A DNA stretch of 64,000 bases from Pseudomonadota bacterium (GCA_021849425.1 JAJZSY010000005.1:10707-74706); one strand, 5' to 3'. Positions 19,836 to 28,938 are shown, counted from the first letter of the stretch. Notes: generated by a model not told the origin, from the letters alone. Translations and numbers: made by a program.

Positions 19836-19905
19836 AAACTCGCTCTGTCTGATGAAACCGGAGGGTCGCTTCGTTCCCCTGTGCGCGCCGGCTTTCGGCC
19901 GGGGG
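19836..19905 (-). promoter_or_regulatory. Candidate leuA attenuator region
   Basis: Just after the leader-peptide stop, the minus strand reads CCGGC-CGAAA-GCCGG, a short hairpin. Its left arm can instead pair with CGGCC inside the end of the leader reading frame (CGGCC ... GGCCG). Such mutually exclusive pairings are expected of an attenuator. No T-run follows the hairpin, so any termination may be Rho-dependent or the switch may act on translation. Confidence 0.35.
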
Positions 19906-20004
19906 TTACGCCCAGGGGCCGATAAGTCGAAGCGCGCCGATCAGCGCCGGGCCGGAGAGCGGCCGGTCGTGCAGCAAGACCCGAGCGTGGTTGCCGAACA
20001 TCAT
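19906..20004 (-). CDS. Candidate leucine-rich leader peptide of leuA
   Basis: A 32-codon frame that starts ATGATG after AAAAGGAA and ends about 75 bases before leuA. Six of 32 residues are Leu (codons TTG, CTG, CTC, CTG, CTT, CTT), including a Leu-Leu pair, and there are also two Ile and one Val. Alternative RNA pairings lie at its 3' end. Peptide-mediated leuA attenuation is known in alphaproteobacteria. The identification here is inference from position and codon content. Confidence 0.45.
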   Translation of the reverse strand: MMFGNHARVLLHDRPLSGPALIGALRLIGPWA

Positions 20005-20102
20005 TTCCTTTTCCGCGTAGCACGGGGGTGCTGGCGGGCGCAAGGCAGCGGCGAATGCCGCCGGCCGGGACCGGCGGCGGTGGGGCGGGCGCGGGCGGGG
20101 GA

Positions 20103-20753
20103 TCAGGCGGCGCGCGGCGAGGCGCGCTGGTGATGCGGACAGGGCAAAAGGGTGCGGCCGGCGGGCGCGGGATTGGCGGATGCGGGATTGATGGAAGCGG
20201 GGGCGAAGGGCGCGGCGGCGGCGGGTTCGGGTTGGGGTTGGGGTTGGGGTTCGGCTTGCTGGTAGTGGGGGATGGGGGGATTGCGGAGGCCGAGCATGTG
20301 GCAGAGCGGGCGGAGGATGCGGCCGAAGCGGTAATCGGAGGCGATGAGGGTTTGCGTGGCGGGGCGGCGGAGCAGATGGTCGAGCTGAGCGGCGCAGATT
20401 CGGGCTTCGAGGATGCGGATGCCGAGCCAGGCGCGGTTGCGCGGGAGGGGCGGCGCATCGGGGTTCGGGGTGGTTTGCGGCGCGGGGGCGAGAGTGGCGC
20501 GGCGTGGCGCGTGGCGCGGCGCGATGGGGCGCGCGGGCTGGCTGCGCAGGCGGCGGACGAGGCTGGCGAAGCGGCTGGCGGTGCGGCCGAGGCGGGCGCA
20601 GAGGCGGATGGTGAAGGGTCCGGTGCCGGGATAGCCCCGGCAGATGAAGAGAAACACCCCCTCCCCCGCCCGCCGGGCGACGCCCCTGAGCAGGGTTTCG
20701 ATGATGAGGCCGAAAACGGTTTCGGGCGCGGCGGACTCCATGCGGGCAGACAA
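20103..20753 (-). CDS. Hypothetical protein with Pro/Gln and Ala/Pro repeats
   Basis: I do not recognise this 216-aa protein. The first 65 residues look folded (VFGLIIETLLRGVARR, GVFLFICRGYPGTGPFT). A middle Pro/Arg-rich stretch follows, then a second ordered part (WLGIRILEARICAAQLDHLL, LIASDYRFGRILRPLCHMLG). It ends in a PQPQPQPEP repeat and a Pro/Ala tail. A start 12 bases downstream (20741) is equally possible. GC-rich shadow frames cover the same region, so the call rests on the amphipathic character of the ends and on strand continuity with leuA. Confidence 0.5.
   Translation of the reverse strand: MSARMESAAPETVFGLIIETLLRGVARRAGEGVFLFICRGYPGTGPFTIRLCARLGRTASRFASLVRRLRSQPARPIAPRHAPRRATLAPAPQTTPNPDAPPLPRNRAWLGIRILEARICAAQLDHLLRRPATQTLIASDYRFGRILRPLCHMLGLRNPPIPHYQQAEPQPQPQPEPAAAAPFAPASINPASANPAPAGRTLLPCPHHQRASPRAA
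20229..20251 (+). repeat. TTGGGG tandem repeat with G-quadruplex potential
   Basis: Four runs of three or four G are separated by TT on the plus strand, the ideal pattern for an intramolecular G-quadruplex. On the minus strand it codes for the Pro-Gln repeat of the hypothetical gene, so the G-runs lie on the template strand. Confidence 0.6.
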
Positions 20754-20757
20754 GCAT

Positions 20758-20994
20758 GGAGGGCCGGGGGTGAGAAAGGGATTTTTGCGGGAGGTTAGAT
20801 TTTGTGACGGTGGGGTGGGGGAAATGGGCTATTCAAGGCAGCGGCCTGTATTCCGCTTTGCGCCCATCCCCGCCGTTCCCGGTCTTGGGGCAGCCGCTCC
20901 AGAGCGGACATTCCAAAGGCCGGAAGGTTTTAACCGGTCGAGGCAACTCATATTGGCCGTTAGTGGCTGGGCCCCTGCCTTCCGAAGTGGTCAT
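20758..20994. other. Gene-free spacer beside the AAA-TOPRIM gene
   Basis: I find no gene here. The base composition drops towards the right. The part 20840-20945 (TTCCGCTTTGCGCCCAT, then CAGAGCGGACATTCC) looks like degenerate non-coding sequence of a kind seen scattered in alphaproteobacterial genomes; that memory is uncertain. Confidence 0.4.
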
Positions 20995-22458
20995 TCATTT
21001 TCTGAAGATAACGTCCTCGACCATTTCAGGACCTAGGAAATCGACCAACATATTCGGGCTTGTAGGATCATTTTTCGTAAGCGCTCCGATCGCTTGGCCA
21101 ACGACGACCTCCCACGGCTTCCTGCAATCGAGGACAGCGCAAATAAGTTGACGGATCTTCTTGATCTTCTTGTGCTGAAACCGATCATTAGATTCGGTCA
21201 GCTGTCCGAGCATTTCAATATCTGCATGATCCGGATTAGCTTCGATCCAAGTGGCCGCCTTTTCAACAAAACCGTCCCAGGATGTGCCCATCACGGAGAG
21301 GCAGGGATCGGTCAGCAATACATTCTCGATCGCGTAGCATTTGAGCCGGTATCGCTTCAGCGGTAGCTTATGTTCGAGGTCTTCATTGACGATGCCGTCG
21401 CCGTCACGGAGGGAGAAGGCTATTGGACTGTCGTAAAGTGTCGCGAGCAAGTCGACACAGAACATCTCAAGTTCCCCCTGCTGATCGACGCTGCCTGCTA
21501 GGACCGGGAATACCTTAATACGGCCCTGTGACGTGCGGGCTGCCTGCTGCCAAACACGTTCGTCATCCTCACCTTCGAGGATAAGCGCTGCATCTTCGTT
21601 CAGCGAGAGCGATAGGGGGTGGCCGAAGAATGGTGCTACCTTGCGTAGCTGATCGCTTGTCGGCTTGAGCGCAACAGTGTTAACTTCGAAGCTCTTTGTG
21701 CCAATGGAAACGTATTTCGAATCTGCAAGTGAGCAGACCAGCGGCGCGCTATGTGTTGAGAGACATACCGTAATGTTTTCGGCTTTATCCGTGAACTCTT
21801 CCAGCATGGCGATAATCAACTTGCCAAGCCGGGCTTGAAGGTCGGGGTGAAGGTGGACATCGGGCTCATCAAGAAGCAGTACGTTGAATTTTGCAGGGTC
21901 TATTGTATCGAAGAAGTACAAAATTTCGGCAGCAAGTGCGACGGCTTCAGATTCCCCGCTGCTGATAGCATCAGGGTTTATGGTCGCACCACTGGCTAGT
22001 GAGCGAAACTCGAAGTCTACGTTGCCCATCACCAATTCGATATTCGTGAGCAACTGGTTGACCTTGCCAAGGCGATCCACCGCAAAATTGCGAGTCGGAT
22101 CCATTCTGATTTCAGGTGTGCCAGCGAGCCGACGCAAGTAGAGCACCTCTGCTTCGCGGAATAGCGTTGCGGAAGCGGCTTTGAAGTCGCTCGCCTGATT
22201 GACCGCTCGCATTTGCCGAAGCCAGTTAGGACTACTGGTCATATTTGTAAGGATATTGCCGTCGCGCTTGAAAGACCCAGCCCGCTCTGGGCTGACATAG
22301 CGAACATAATAGTGCTGCTTGTTCTCGGGCCGGTTGGCCATTTCATCAATATCACGAAGGAAGCGGCTTTTCCCTGAGCCGTTGCGCCCCATAATTACGT
22401 TGATGTTGTTCAGGCCGATGAGGTGGGCGGTTAGCCCTTTCAGTTCGCTTTCTTTCAA
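20995..22458 (-). CDS. AAA family ATPase with C-terminal TOPRIM/DUF4435-like domain, candidate defence protein
   Basis: A 487-aa protein with an SMC/ABC-type ATPase: Walker A GRNGSGKS (24-31), signature SSGESEA (166-172), Walker B VLLLDEPD (193-200) and STHSAPL (234-240). The C-terminal part looks like a TOPRIM nuclease fold: ILEGEDDERVW (Glu295) and SLRDGDG (Asp352, Asp354), then YAIENVLL (375-382), which recalls DUF4435. Such ATPase-TOPRIM proteins include OLD nucleases and the AriA/AriB pair of PARIS. Here both parts seem fused. GC content is near 50-55 %, well below its neighbours, which indicates transfer. No partner gene, methylase or toxin is adjacent. The anti-phage role is inference. 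Confidence 0.8.
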   Translation of the reverse strand: MKESELKGLTAHLIGLNNINVIMGRNGSGKSRFLRDIDEMANRPENKQHYYVRYVSPERAGSFKRDGNILTNMTSSPNWLRQMRAVNQASDFKAASATLFREAEVLYLRRLAGTPEIRMDPTRNFAVDRLGKVNQLLTNIELVMGNVDFEFRSLASGATINPDAISSGESEAVALAAEILYFFDTIDPAKFNVLLLDEPDVHLHPDLQARLGKLIIAMLEEFTDKAENITVCLSTHSAPLVCSLADSKYVSIGTKSFEVNTVALKPTSDQLRKVAPFFGHPLSLSLNEDAALILEGEDDERVWQQAARTSQGRIKVFPVLAGSVDQQGELEMFCVDLLATLYDSPIAFSLRDGDGIVNEDLEHKLPLKRYRLKCYAIENVLLTDPCLSVMGTSWDGFVEKAATWIEANPDHADIEMLGQLTESNDRFQHKKIKKIRQLICAVLDCRKPWEVVVGQAIGALTKNDPTSPNMLVDFLGPEMVEDVIFRK

Positions 22459-22733
22459 AGTCGCCTCTGTGCTTCATTGCCTGTATATCCGCGGATGCAG
22501 CATAGGGATAGGGCATCTCAGCGATGGAACAGGCATAATGTCTACTATCGCAGTGCGGACGCCTGAAACCTGTCAGTCTCTTCACGGCCCGTGCCGGGAA
22601 TCGGCGGTGACGCTTCGGAATCTTGTACGGTTCGAAGCCGAAACGCACCCAGCTTAATCAGCAAAAATTTTTTGGTTCTTTTTTATAAAAAAGAACGCCT
22701 TGTTAGACTAACGCGGCGGCGGGGTGCAAAAAA
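22459..22733. other. AT-richer spacer upstream of the AAA-TOPRIM gene
   Basis: No gene is supported. The region shares the lower GC of the AAA-TOPRIM gene and must contain its promoter. The junction back to GC-rich sequence is at about 22720. It contains the palindrome listed at 22675-22696. Confidence 0.4.
22675..22696. terminator. Perfect A/T-rich palindrome, probable bidirectional terminator
   Basis: GTTCTTTTTTA is followed directly by its reverse complement TAAAAAAGAAC. It lies 38 bases downstream of the RNA methyltransferase stop codon and upstream of the AAA-TOPRIM gene. The long T and A runs suit a terminator. AAAAATTTTTT stands just before it. Confidence 0.5.
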
Positions 22734-23819
22734 TCAGAGGGCGAAGACGATCACGCTTTCGAGGTGGGGCGAGGCGGGGAACTGGTCGATGGGGGTGGCG
22801 GCGGTGATGTCGTAGCCGGCGCGGCGGAGGGGGGTGGCGTCGCGGGACAGGGCGTCGGGGTTGCAGCTGACGTAGACGATGCGTTTGACCTTCGATTCGG
22901 CGATGGCGCGGATTTGGGGGGCGGCGCCGTCGAAGGGCGGGTCGAGGACGATGGCGGCGGCGGAGGAGAGTTCCCTGGCGGTCATCGGGCGGCGGGCGAG
23001 GTCGCGGGTTTCGGTGGTGATGCGGCCGGCGAGGCCGGCGGCGCGGGCGGCGGCGTCGAGGGCGGCGATGGCGGGTTGGTTGCCTTCGACGGCGTGGATT
23101 CGGGCGGCTTCGGCGAGGGGTCCGGTGAGGGTGCCGATGCCGGCGTAGAGTTCGACGATCTGGGATTTGCGGGTGAGTTTCGGGGGCAGGCCGGCGAGGA
23201 CGGCGGCGCGGATGGCGGCTTCGCCCTCGGTGGTGGGCTGGAGGAAGGCGCCGGGCGGGATGGTGACGGCGAGGCCGGCGCAATGGAGGATGGGCGGGCG
23301 CTGGAGGAGGACGGGTTCGTCGGCCAGGCTGATGCGGGGCAGGTCGTGCTCGCGCGCGAAGGCGACGAGGCGGGCGCGATCGGCGGCGGTGGCGGGGGCG
23401 TCGAGGGTGATGGCGATGTCGGCGCCGGTGTCGAGCAGGTTGACGAGGACGCTGCCGGTTTTGTGGAAGGCGGCGAGGCGGGCGAGCAGGTCGCGCAGTT
23501 TGGGGATGAGGGCCTCGATCGTGGGGTGTGCGAGGGGGCATTCGGCGATGTCGACCACGTCGCGGGAGCGGGGGGCGTGGAAGCCGAGGCGGAGGGCGCC
23601 GCCGACGCGCATGGCGGCGAGATCGACCCGGCGGCGGGTGCCCATCGGGATGGCGACGAGGGGGGCGAGCGGTGCGGCGGGGAAGCCGGCCTGGGCGAGG
23701 GCGGCGCGCAGGCGTTCGCGTTTGGCGGCGTGCTGGGTGGCGGGGGGGATGTGCTGCGCGGTGCAGCCGCCGCAGGCGCCGAAGTGACGGCAGGGTGGTG
23801 TGGCGGGTTCAGGCGGCAT
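22734..23819 (-). CDS. Class I SAM-dependent RNA methyltransferase, RumA/TrmA family
   Basis: A 361-aa uracil-C5 RNA methyltransferase (23S rRNA RlmD/RlmC-like). An iron-sulfur cluster is indicated by Cys10, Cys16 and Cys19 ([10 protein letters not shown]) and by the Cys in ECPLAHP near residue 93. The catalytic part has [17 protein letters not shown] (SAM loop), VLDPPFDG and [12 protein letters not shown], where the Cys is the nucleophile. The N-terminal TRAM domain found in RlmD is absent. Its start overlaps acpS by 11 bp, so it ends the folK-rpoZ-rsh-acpS unit. Confidence 0.88.
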   Translation of the reverse strand: MPPEPATPPCRHFGACGGCTAQHIPPATQHAAKRERLRAALAQAGFPAAPLAPLVAIPMGTRRRVDLAAMRVGGALRLGFHAPRSRDVVDIAECPLAHPTIEALIPKLRDLLARLAAFHKTGSVLVNLLDTGADIAITLDAPATAADRARLVAFAREHDLPRISLADEPVLLQRPPILHCAGLAVTIPPGAFLQPTTEGEAAIRAAVLAGLPPKLTRKSQIVELYAGIGTLTGPLAEAARIHAVEGNQPAIAALDAAARAAGLAGRITTETRDLARRPMTARELSSAAAIVLDPPFDGAAPQIRAIAESKVKRIVYVSCNPDALSRDATPLRRAGYDITAATPIDQFPASPHLESVIVFAL

Positions 23820-24213
23820 CGCGGGCTTCGATGATGACGTGGGCGTAGGCGTAGGGGGGTTCGTCGGTCAGGGAGACGTGGACGAAGGCGATGCGGCCGG
23901 GCGGTGTGAGCGCGGCGAGGCGGGTGGCGGCGGCGCCGGTGAGGTGCATGGTGGGCTGGCCGGTGGGCAGGTTGACGACGCCGAGATCGGACATGAAGAC
24001 GCCGTGGCTGAAGCCGGTGCCGAGGGCCTTGGCGCAGGCTTCCTTGGCGGCGAAGCGTTTGGCGAGGGTTGCGGCGAACTGGGCCGGGCGGCGGGCGGCG
24101 CGGCGGCGTTCGGTTTCGGTGAAGACGCGGTGGATGAAGCGTTCGCCGAAGCGTTCGAGCGTGCGCTCGACGCGGCGGATGTCACAGAGGTCGGAGCCGA
24201 TGCCGATGATCAT
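23809..24213 (-). CDS. acpS: Holo-[acyl-carrier-protein] synthase
   Basis: A 134-aa phosphopantetheinyl transferase that loads CoA-derived 4'-phosphopantetheine on ACP. The start [16 protein letters not shown] has the metal Asp, and [14 protein letters not shown] carries the conserved Lys-Glu. The start at 24213 is fixed by family alignment; the frame is open further upstream. It lies 43 bp after rsh and overlaps the methyltransferase gene. Its substrate gene acpP is at 61035 in this window. Confidence 0.94.
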   Translation of the reverse strand: MIIGIGSDLCDIRRVERTLERFGERFIHRVFTETERRRAARRPAQFAATLAKRFAAKEACAKALGTGFSHGVFMSDLGVVNLPTGQPTMHLTGAAATRLAALTPPGRIAFVHVSLTDEPPYAYAHVIIEARDAA

Positions 24214-24256
24214 GGGGGTGTCATAGAGAGAGTGGGAGGCAGCGCCAAGGCGGGGG

Positions 24257-26527
24257 TCAGGTGCGGGCGCGATCGACCTGGGCGACGCCGCCGGCGGCGC
24301 GCAGGCCGGCGATGACCTGGGAGAGGTGCCGGAGGTCGCGCACCTCGACATCCATCAGGCATTCGAAGAAATCCTGCTGGCGGTGGATGATCTTGAGGTT
24401 GGCGATGGCGCCGTCCTGCTTGGCGACGGCGTTGGCGATGTTGGCGAGGGTGGCGGGGGCGTTGGCGGCGATGACGCTGATGCGGCCGGTGAAGGGGCGT
24501 TCGCGGCCGGCGCCGTCGCGCGTGCCTTCCTTGCCGTGGCCGATCTGGGTGTAATCCCAGTCGACATCGATGAAGCGCTCGGGCGTGGTGGCGAAGGTTT
24601 CGAGGGTGAGGCAGTCGCGGGTGTGGATGGTGACGCCTTTGCCGGTGGCGATGATGCCGACGATCTTGTCGCCCGGGAGGGGGTGGCAGCAGCCGGCGTA
24701 GTGGACTTCCATGCCGGAGATGAGGCCGGTGATGGGCAAGCCGGTGCCGCGCGCGGGGGGGCGCGGGGCGCGGGCGAGCAGGCCGGGGACCATGCGGGGG
24801 GCGCGGGATTCGCGCAGTTCGGGATAGGCGGCGTGGACCACGTCCTTCGCGGCGAGATTGCCGGTGCCGACGGCGACGTAGAGATCGTCGAGGCTGGCCT
24901 GTTTCAGTCCCTTGAGCGCGGCTTCCAGCACTTTTTCGGAGCCATCGACGCCGTCCTGGCGGAAGGACTTGGCGAGGGCGGCCTTGCCCTGGTCGCGGTT
25001 CTGCTCGCGCAGCTGGCTGGCGATGAAGCGGCGGACGCGGGCGCGGGCCTTGCCGGTGACGACGAAGCGTTCCCATGAGGGCGAGGGCGTGCCGCCGCGG
25101 GCGGTGAGGATTTCGACCTGGTCGCCGTTTTGCAGTTCGTAGCGCAGCGGCATCAGCCGGCCGTTGATGCGGGCGCCGACGCAGGTATCGCCGATCTGGG
25201 AGTGGACGGCGTAGGCGAAATCGACGGCGGTGGCGCCGCGGGGGAGCTGGATGAGCTGGCCCTTGGGGGTGAAGCAGAAGACCTGGTCCTGGTAGAGTTC
25301 GAGCTTGGTGTTTTCGAGGAATTCGTCGGGGGCGGAGGAGTTTTCGAGGATTTCGAGCAGGTCCTGCACCCAGCGGAACTGTTTGACGTCGGACGCGGAG
25401 GCGTCGCCCTGCTTGTAGAGCCAGTGCGCGGCGACGCCGTTTTCGGCGATGGCGTGCATTTCGGGGGTGCGGATCTGCACCTCGATTTTCTGGTTGCGCG
25501 GATGGCGCAGCGTCACCCCGGTGTGGAGCGACTGGTACATGTTGGCCTTGGGGGTGGAGATGTAGTCCTTGAAGCGGCCGGCGATGACGGGGAAGGCGGC
25601 GTGGATGGCGCCGAGGGCGATGTAGCATTGCTCGCGGGTGGGGACGAGGATGCGGAAGGCCATGATGTCCGACAACTGCTCGAAGGCGACGTTGCGGCGC
25701 TGCATCTTTTCCCAGATCGAGTAGATCGACTTTTCGCGGCCGGAAATGTCGACCACCTCGACCCCGGCATCGCCGAGGATGCGGCCGAGCTCGCCGCGCA
25801 CCTCGTCGATCACGTCGGCGCCCTGGCCGCGCAGGAAGTTCAGCCGGGCCTTGATCGAATCGGCGGCCTCGGGATCGAGCACGGCGAAGGCGCGGTTTTG
25901 CAGCTCGACCTTGACGCGGTCCATGCCGATGCGTTCGGCGAGCGGCGCGTAGATCTCCATCGTCTCGCGGGCGATTCGCGCGCGGCGCTCGGGCGCGCGG
26001 ACGAAGTCGATGGTGCGCATGTTGTGCAGGCGGTCGGCCAGCTTGACGAGCAGGACGCGGATGTCCTTGCTCATCGCCAGCACGAGCTTGCGGAAATTCT
26101 CGGCCTGCTTGGTGCGGTCGGACTGGAGTTCGAGGCGGGTCAGCTTGGTGACGCCATCGACCAGGCCGGCGATTTCGGGGCCGAAGCGGCCGGACAGGGT
26201 CGGCAGGGTGACGCCGGTATCCTCGATGACGTCGTGCAGCAGGGCGGTGGCGATGCTGCTGGCGTCGAGCCGGTAATCGGCGAGGATTCCGGCCACTTCG
26301 AGCGGGTGGGAGATGTAGGGATCGCCGTTTTCGCGGGTCTGGCCGGCATGGGCGGCCTCGGCGACGCCGTAGGCGTCGTCGATCAGGGCGGCGTCGATCC
26401 GCGGGTCGTAGGCGGCGATCCGGCTGATCAGCGGGGTCAGCGCCTCGTGGGTGACGGTGAGGCCGGAAAGCCCCTCGGGCGCGCGGGAGGGCTGGTTCAA
26501 CGCCAGCCCGTCGCGCGGCGCGCCCAC
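24257..26527 (-). CDS. rsh: Bifunctional (p)ppGpp synthetase/hydrolase, RelA/SpoT homologue
   Basis: A 756-aa stringent-response enzyme. The hydrolase domain is intact ([35 protein letters not shown]). The synthetase domain has IMAFRILV and [20 protein letters not shown]; the RFKD motif is typical of bifunctional enzymes, in contrast to EXDD of RelA. A TGS domain follows ([24 protein letters not shown]), then a [12 protein letters not shown] zinc-finger-like region and a C-terminal ACT domain. The start lies 15 bp after rpoZ. In alphaproteobacteria this is usually the only long RSH. Confidence 0.96.
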   Translation of the reverse strand: MGAPRDGLALNQPSRAPEGLSGLTVTHEALTPLISRIAAYDPRIDAALIDDAYGVAEAAHAGQTRENGDPYISHPLEVAGILADYRLDASSIATALLHDVIEDTGVTLPTLSGRFGPEIAGLVDGVTKLTRLELQSDRTKQAENFRKLVLAMSKDIRVLLVKLADRLHNMRTIDFVRAPERRARIARETMEIYAPLAERIGMDRVKVELQNRAFAVLDPEAADSIKARLNFLRGQGADVIDEVRGELGRILGDAGVEVVDISGREKSIYSIWEKMQRRNVAFEQLSDIMAFRILVPTREQCYIALGAIHAAFPVIAGRFKDYISTPKANMYQSLHTGVTLRHPRNQKIEVQIRTPEMHAIAENGVAAHWLYKQGDASASDVKQFRWVQDLLEILENSSAPDEFLENTKLELYQDQVFCFTPKGQLIQLPRGATAVDFAYAVHSQIGDTCVGARINGRLMPLRYELQNGDQVEILTARGGTPSPSWERFVVTGKARARVRRFIASQLREQNRDQGKAALAKSFRQDGVDGSEKVLEAALKGLKQASLDDLYVAVGTGNLAAKDVVHAAYPELRESRAPRMVPGLLARAPRPPARGTGLPITGLISGMEVHYAGCCHPLPGDKIVGIIATGKGVTIHTRDCLTLETFATTPERFIDVDWDYTQIGHGKEGTRDGAGRERPFTGRISVIAANAPATLANIANAVAKQDGAIANLKIIHRQQDFFECLMDVEVRDLRHLSQVIAGLRAAGGVAQVDRART

Positions 26528-26542
26528 CGGTTCACGGTCCGG

Positions 26543-26953
26543 TCAGCGGCGCGGACGGCCGCCGCCAAGCTCGGCCTCGATCGCGGCGGCGATGTCCTCG
26601 GAGGTCATTTCCTCGGATTCGGCGGCCAGCGCGGCGGCTTCCTCCTCGGCGGAGACGTCTTGCAGGCCGAAAATGTTCTGGTCGGTCGGGATCAGGTCCT
26701 GCACTTCCTCGTCGGCCGGCTCCGGGTCGGGGACGCGGGAGAGCGACTTCACCAGGTCCTGCTCAAGTTCGCCGAAGACGACGGTGGAATCGGCGATTTC
26801 GCGAAGGGCGACGACGGGGTTCTTGTCGTTGTCGCGGTCGATGGTGATGGCGGCGCCGCGCGAGAGGTTGCGGGCGCGCTGGGCCGCGAGCAGCACCAGC
26901 TCGAACCGGTTGGGGATCTGTTCGATGCAGTCTTCGACGGTGACGCGGGCCAT
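26543..26953 (-). CDS. rpoZ: DNA-directed RNA polymerase omega subunit
   Basis: A 136-aa omega subunit. [28 protein letters not shown] is diagnostic and NPVVALREI follows at about 45. The last 60 residues are an acidic tail ([39 protein letters not shown]), which is common in alphaproteobacterial RpoZ. It is followed by rsh, a widespread gene order, so RNA polymerase and ppGpp metabolism are linked in one transcript. Confidence 0.96.
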   Translation of the reverse strand: MARVTVEDCIEQIPNRFELVLLAAQRARNLSRGAAITIDRDNDKNPVVALREIADSTVVFGELEQDLVKSLSRVPDPEPADEEVQDLIPTDQNIFGLQDVSAEEEAAALAAESEEMTSEDIAAAIEAELGGGRPRR

Positions 26954-27052
26954 GGGAACACTCCAGCCGGGCGCCCGGGGGCGCCGTGAACAACCTGATT
27001 GATGAAAATAGCAACGAAGCGCCCGGCATGCAAGCAGACCGGAGCGTTCCTG

Positions 27053-27553
27053 CTACCAGCGCGCGATGCCGCGCGCGGCATCGGGCGGAAGCGCGTCGAG
27101 CAGCGCCGCCGCCGATGAGTTCAGCACAGGATGCACCCAATCGGGCGCAACATCAAGCAGGGGGCGCAGGACGAAGACGCGCTGGTGCGCGCGCGGATGC
27201 GGCAGCAGAGGCGGCGACGCGTCGCGCACCATTCCGTTGACGTCGATCAGGTCGAGATCGAGCGTGCGCGCGGCATTGGCGACGCCGCGGATGCGGCCGA
27301 ACGCCGCCTCGACCCGGTGCAGGGCGGCGAGTAGCTCGGCCGGATCGGGCGCGCCGGAGAACCGGGCGACGCCGTTGCAATACTCCGGCTGGTGCGGATC
27401 GGGCGGCACCGGCGCGGTTCGGTACCAACGTGAAACGGCCTCGAACTGAAGATTTGGAATTTTCGCGACGTCTTCCAAGGCGCGAAGACATGTGTCATAC
27501 GGTGAGACAGCTTCTGCGAAAGGCAGGTTTGCACCGAGCGCTATCAGGATCAT
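27053..27553 (-). CDS. folK: 2-amino-4-hydroxy-6-hydroxymethyldihydropteridine diphosphokinase
   Basis: A 166-aa HPPK of folate synthesis, transferring pyrophosphate from ATP to the pterin. MILIALGANLP is the typical start. VSRWYRTAPVPPDPHQPEYCNGV and FGRIRGVANAARTLDLDLID (with the two metal Asps) are conserved, as is LLPHPRAHQRVFVLRPLLD. It precedes rpoZ by 99 bp on the same strand. The gap upstream is shared with the divergent NYN-domain gene. Confidence 0.94.
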   Translation of the reverse strand: MILIALGANLPFAEAVSPYDTCLRALEDVAKIPNLQFEAVSRWYRTAPVPPDPHQPEYCNGVARFSGAPDPAELLAALHRVEAAFGRIRGVANAARTLDLDLIDVNGMVRDASPPLLPHPRAHQRVFVLRPLLDVAPDWVHPVLNSSAAALLDALPPDAARGIARW

Positions 27554-27659
27554 GTGGCCTACTTTTAGTTGCGTGACACTTTTACGTAAACGTGCTTTGT
27601 CGAACGTGTTTTAAGCAGATTGTTTGACCTAGCTTTATTAGTCCTGAAAGGCTTTTGCG
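27554..27659. promoter_or_regulatory. Divergent promoter region folK / NYN-domain gene
   Basis: This 106-bp gap is AT-rich relative to its surroundings and contains TTTACGTAAA, a 10-bp palindrome, at about 27582-27591. It must hold promoters for both genes. I do not assign -35/-10 boxes. Confidence 0.4.
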
Positions 27660-28232
27660 ATGCGCCTGTTACCCCAAGAAAAAACGGCGTTGTTCATCGA
27701 TGGCGCAAATCTGTATGCGGCGTCCCGCGCGCTGGGGTTCGACGTCGATTACAGGAGGCTTCTGGAATTTTTCGACAAGTCGCACCTGATCCGGGCGCAT
27801 TATTACTCCGCGCTGCTGGAAACCGAGGAATATTCGCCGCTCAAGCCGCTCACCGACTGGCTGGCATATAATGGGTACACTCTGGTCACCAAGCCGGCCA
27901 AGGAGTTCACCGATGGCGCGGGACGGCGTCGGGTGAAGGGCAACATGGATATCGAACTCGCGATCGACATGCTCGAAATCGCGCCGCATATCGACCATGC
28001 CGTGCTGTTTTCGGGCGATTCCGATTTTCGCCGCCTCGTCGAGGCGGTGCAGCGGCGCGGCGTGCGCGTTTCGGTCATCTCGACCATCAAGACCAGCCCG
28101 CCGATGATCGCCGACGAGTTGCGCCGCCAGGCCGACCAGTTCATTGATCTCGCCGATATCGCGCCCGAGTTCACCCGCCGGCAGACTGAGCCGAAGCAGC
28201 GCGCACCGCGCGGCGAGGCCGGCCAGGACTGA
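27660..28232 (+). CDS. NYN domain protein (LabA/DUF88 family)
   Basis: A 190-aa protein with the PIN-like NYN fold, predicted to bind or cut RNA. TALFIDGANLYAASRALG carries the first acidic site, KGNMDIELAIDML the second, and HAVLFSGDSDFRRLVEAVQRRG the DSD metal site. A short basic tail follows residue 170. No signal or membrane segment is seen. Homologues are common single genes in alphaproteobacteria; the target RNA is not known. Confidence 0.9.
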   Translation: MRLLPQEKTALFIDGANLYAASRALGFDVDYRRLLEFFDKSHLIRAHYYSALLETEEYSPLKPLTDWLAYNGYTLVTKPAKEFTDGAGRRRVKGNMDIELAIDMLEIAPHIDHAVLFSGDSDFRRLVEAVQRRGVRVSVISTIKTSPPMIADELRRQADQFIDLADIAPEFTRRQTEPKQRAPRGEAGQD

Positions 28233-28255
28233 GCCGTCCGGGGACCGAGCCGCCG

Positions 28256-28891
28256 ATGCAAGCGGAGCCGCCGCGCGACTGCCCGCTTTGCCCGCGCCTT
28301 GCGGAATTCCGCGCGGCGAACGGGGCGGCGTTTCCCCTCTGGTTCAATGCGCCAGTGCCGGGTTTCGGCCCGCGCGATGCGCGGCTCCTGGTCGTCGGGC
28401 TGGCGCCGGGGCTGCGCGGCGCCAACCGCACCGGCCGGCCCTTCACCGGCGATTTCGCCGGCAAGCTGCTCTATGGCACGCTGCTGAAATTCGGCCTCGC
28501 CCGCGGCAGCTATGCCGAGCGCGCGGATGACGGGCTGGAGTTGCGCGATTGCCGGATCGTCAATGCGGTGCGCTGCGTGCCGCCGGCAAACCGGCCGCTG
28601 CCGGCCGAGATTTCCGCCTGCAACCGTTTCCTGAAAGACGAGATCGCGGCGATGACGCGGCTGCGCGGCATCCTCGCGCTCGGCGGCGTCGCGCACCAGG
28701 CGACGCTGCGCGCCTTCGGGCTGAAGGCGAGCCATGCGCGGTTCGGCCATGGCGCGACGATCGAGCTGCCCGGCGGCATCACGCTCGTGGACAGTTTCCA
28801 CGTCTCCCGCCTCAACACCAATACCGGGCGGCTGACCGCGGCGATGTTCGAATCGGTGGTCGGCGGCCTGCTCGCGCGGATCGGCGGCTGA
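28256..28891 (+). CDS. Uracil-DNA glycosylase family 5 (UdgB type)
   Basis: A 211-aa base-excision repair enzyme. The motif GLAPGLRGANRTGRPFTGD (47-65) marks family 5, in which the Asp-less first motif acts on uracil and some other deaminated bases. Cys9, Cys12, Cys106 and Cys121 fit the iron-sulfur cluster ligands. DSFHVSRLNTNTGRLT is the late DNA-contact motif with its His. It follows the NYN gene by 23 bp and precedes a DNA helicase gene, so a repair cluster is plausible. Confidence 0.92.
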   Translation: MQAEPPRDCPLCPRLAEFRAANGAAFPLWFNAPVPGFGPRDARLLVVGLAPGLRGANRTGRPFTGDFAGKLLYGTLLKFGLARGSYAERADDGLELRDCRIVNAVRCVPPANRPLPAEISACNRFLKDEIAAMTRLRGILALGGVAHQATLRAFGLKASHARFGHGATIELPGGITLVDSFHVSRLNTNTGRLTAAMFESVVGGLLARIGG

Positions 28892-28938
28892 TTTCCGCGC
28901 GCTTTGGCGAAACCGCCGACGCGGGATAGAGAGATCGC

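Noticed and set aside
20995-22458. A complete multi-gene defence island (Gabija, Septu or two-gene PARIS)
   Set aside because: No second gene such as a UvrD-like helicase, HNH nuclease or separate AriB lies next to it; only a single-gene system can be supported.
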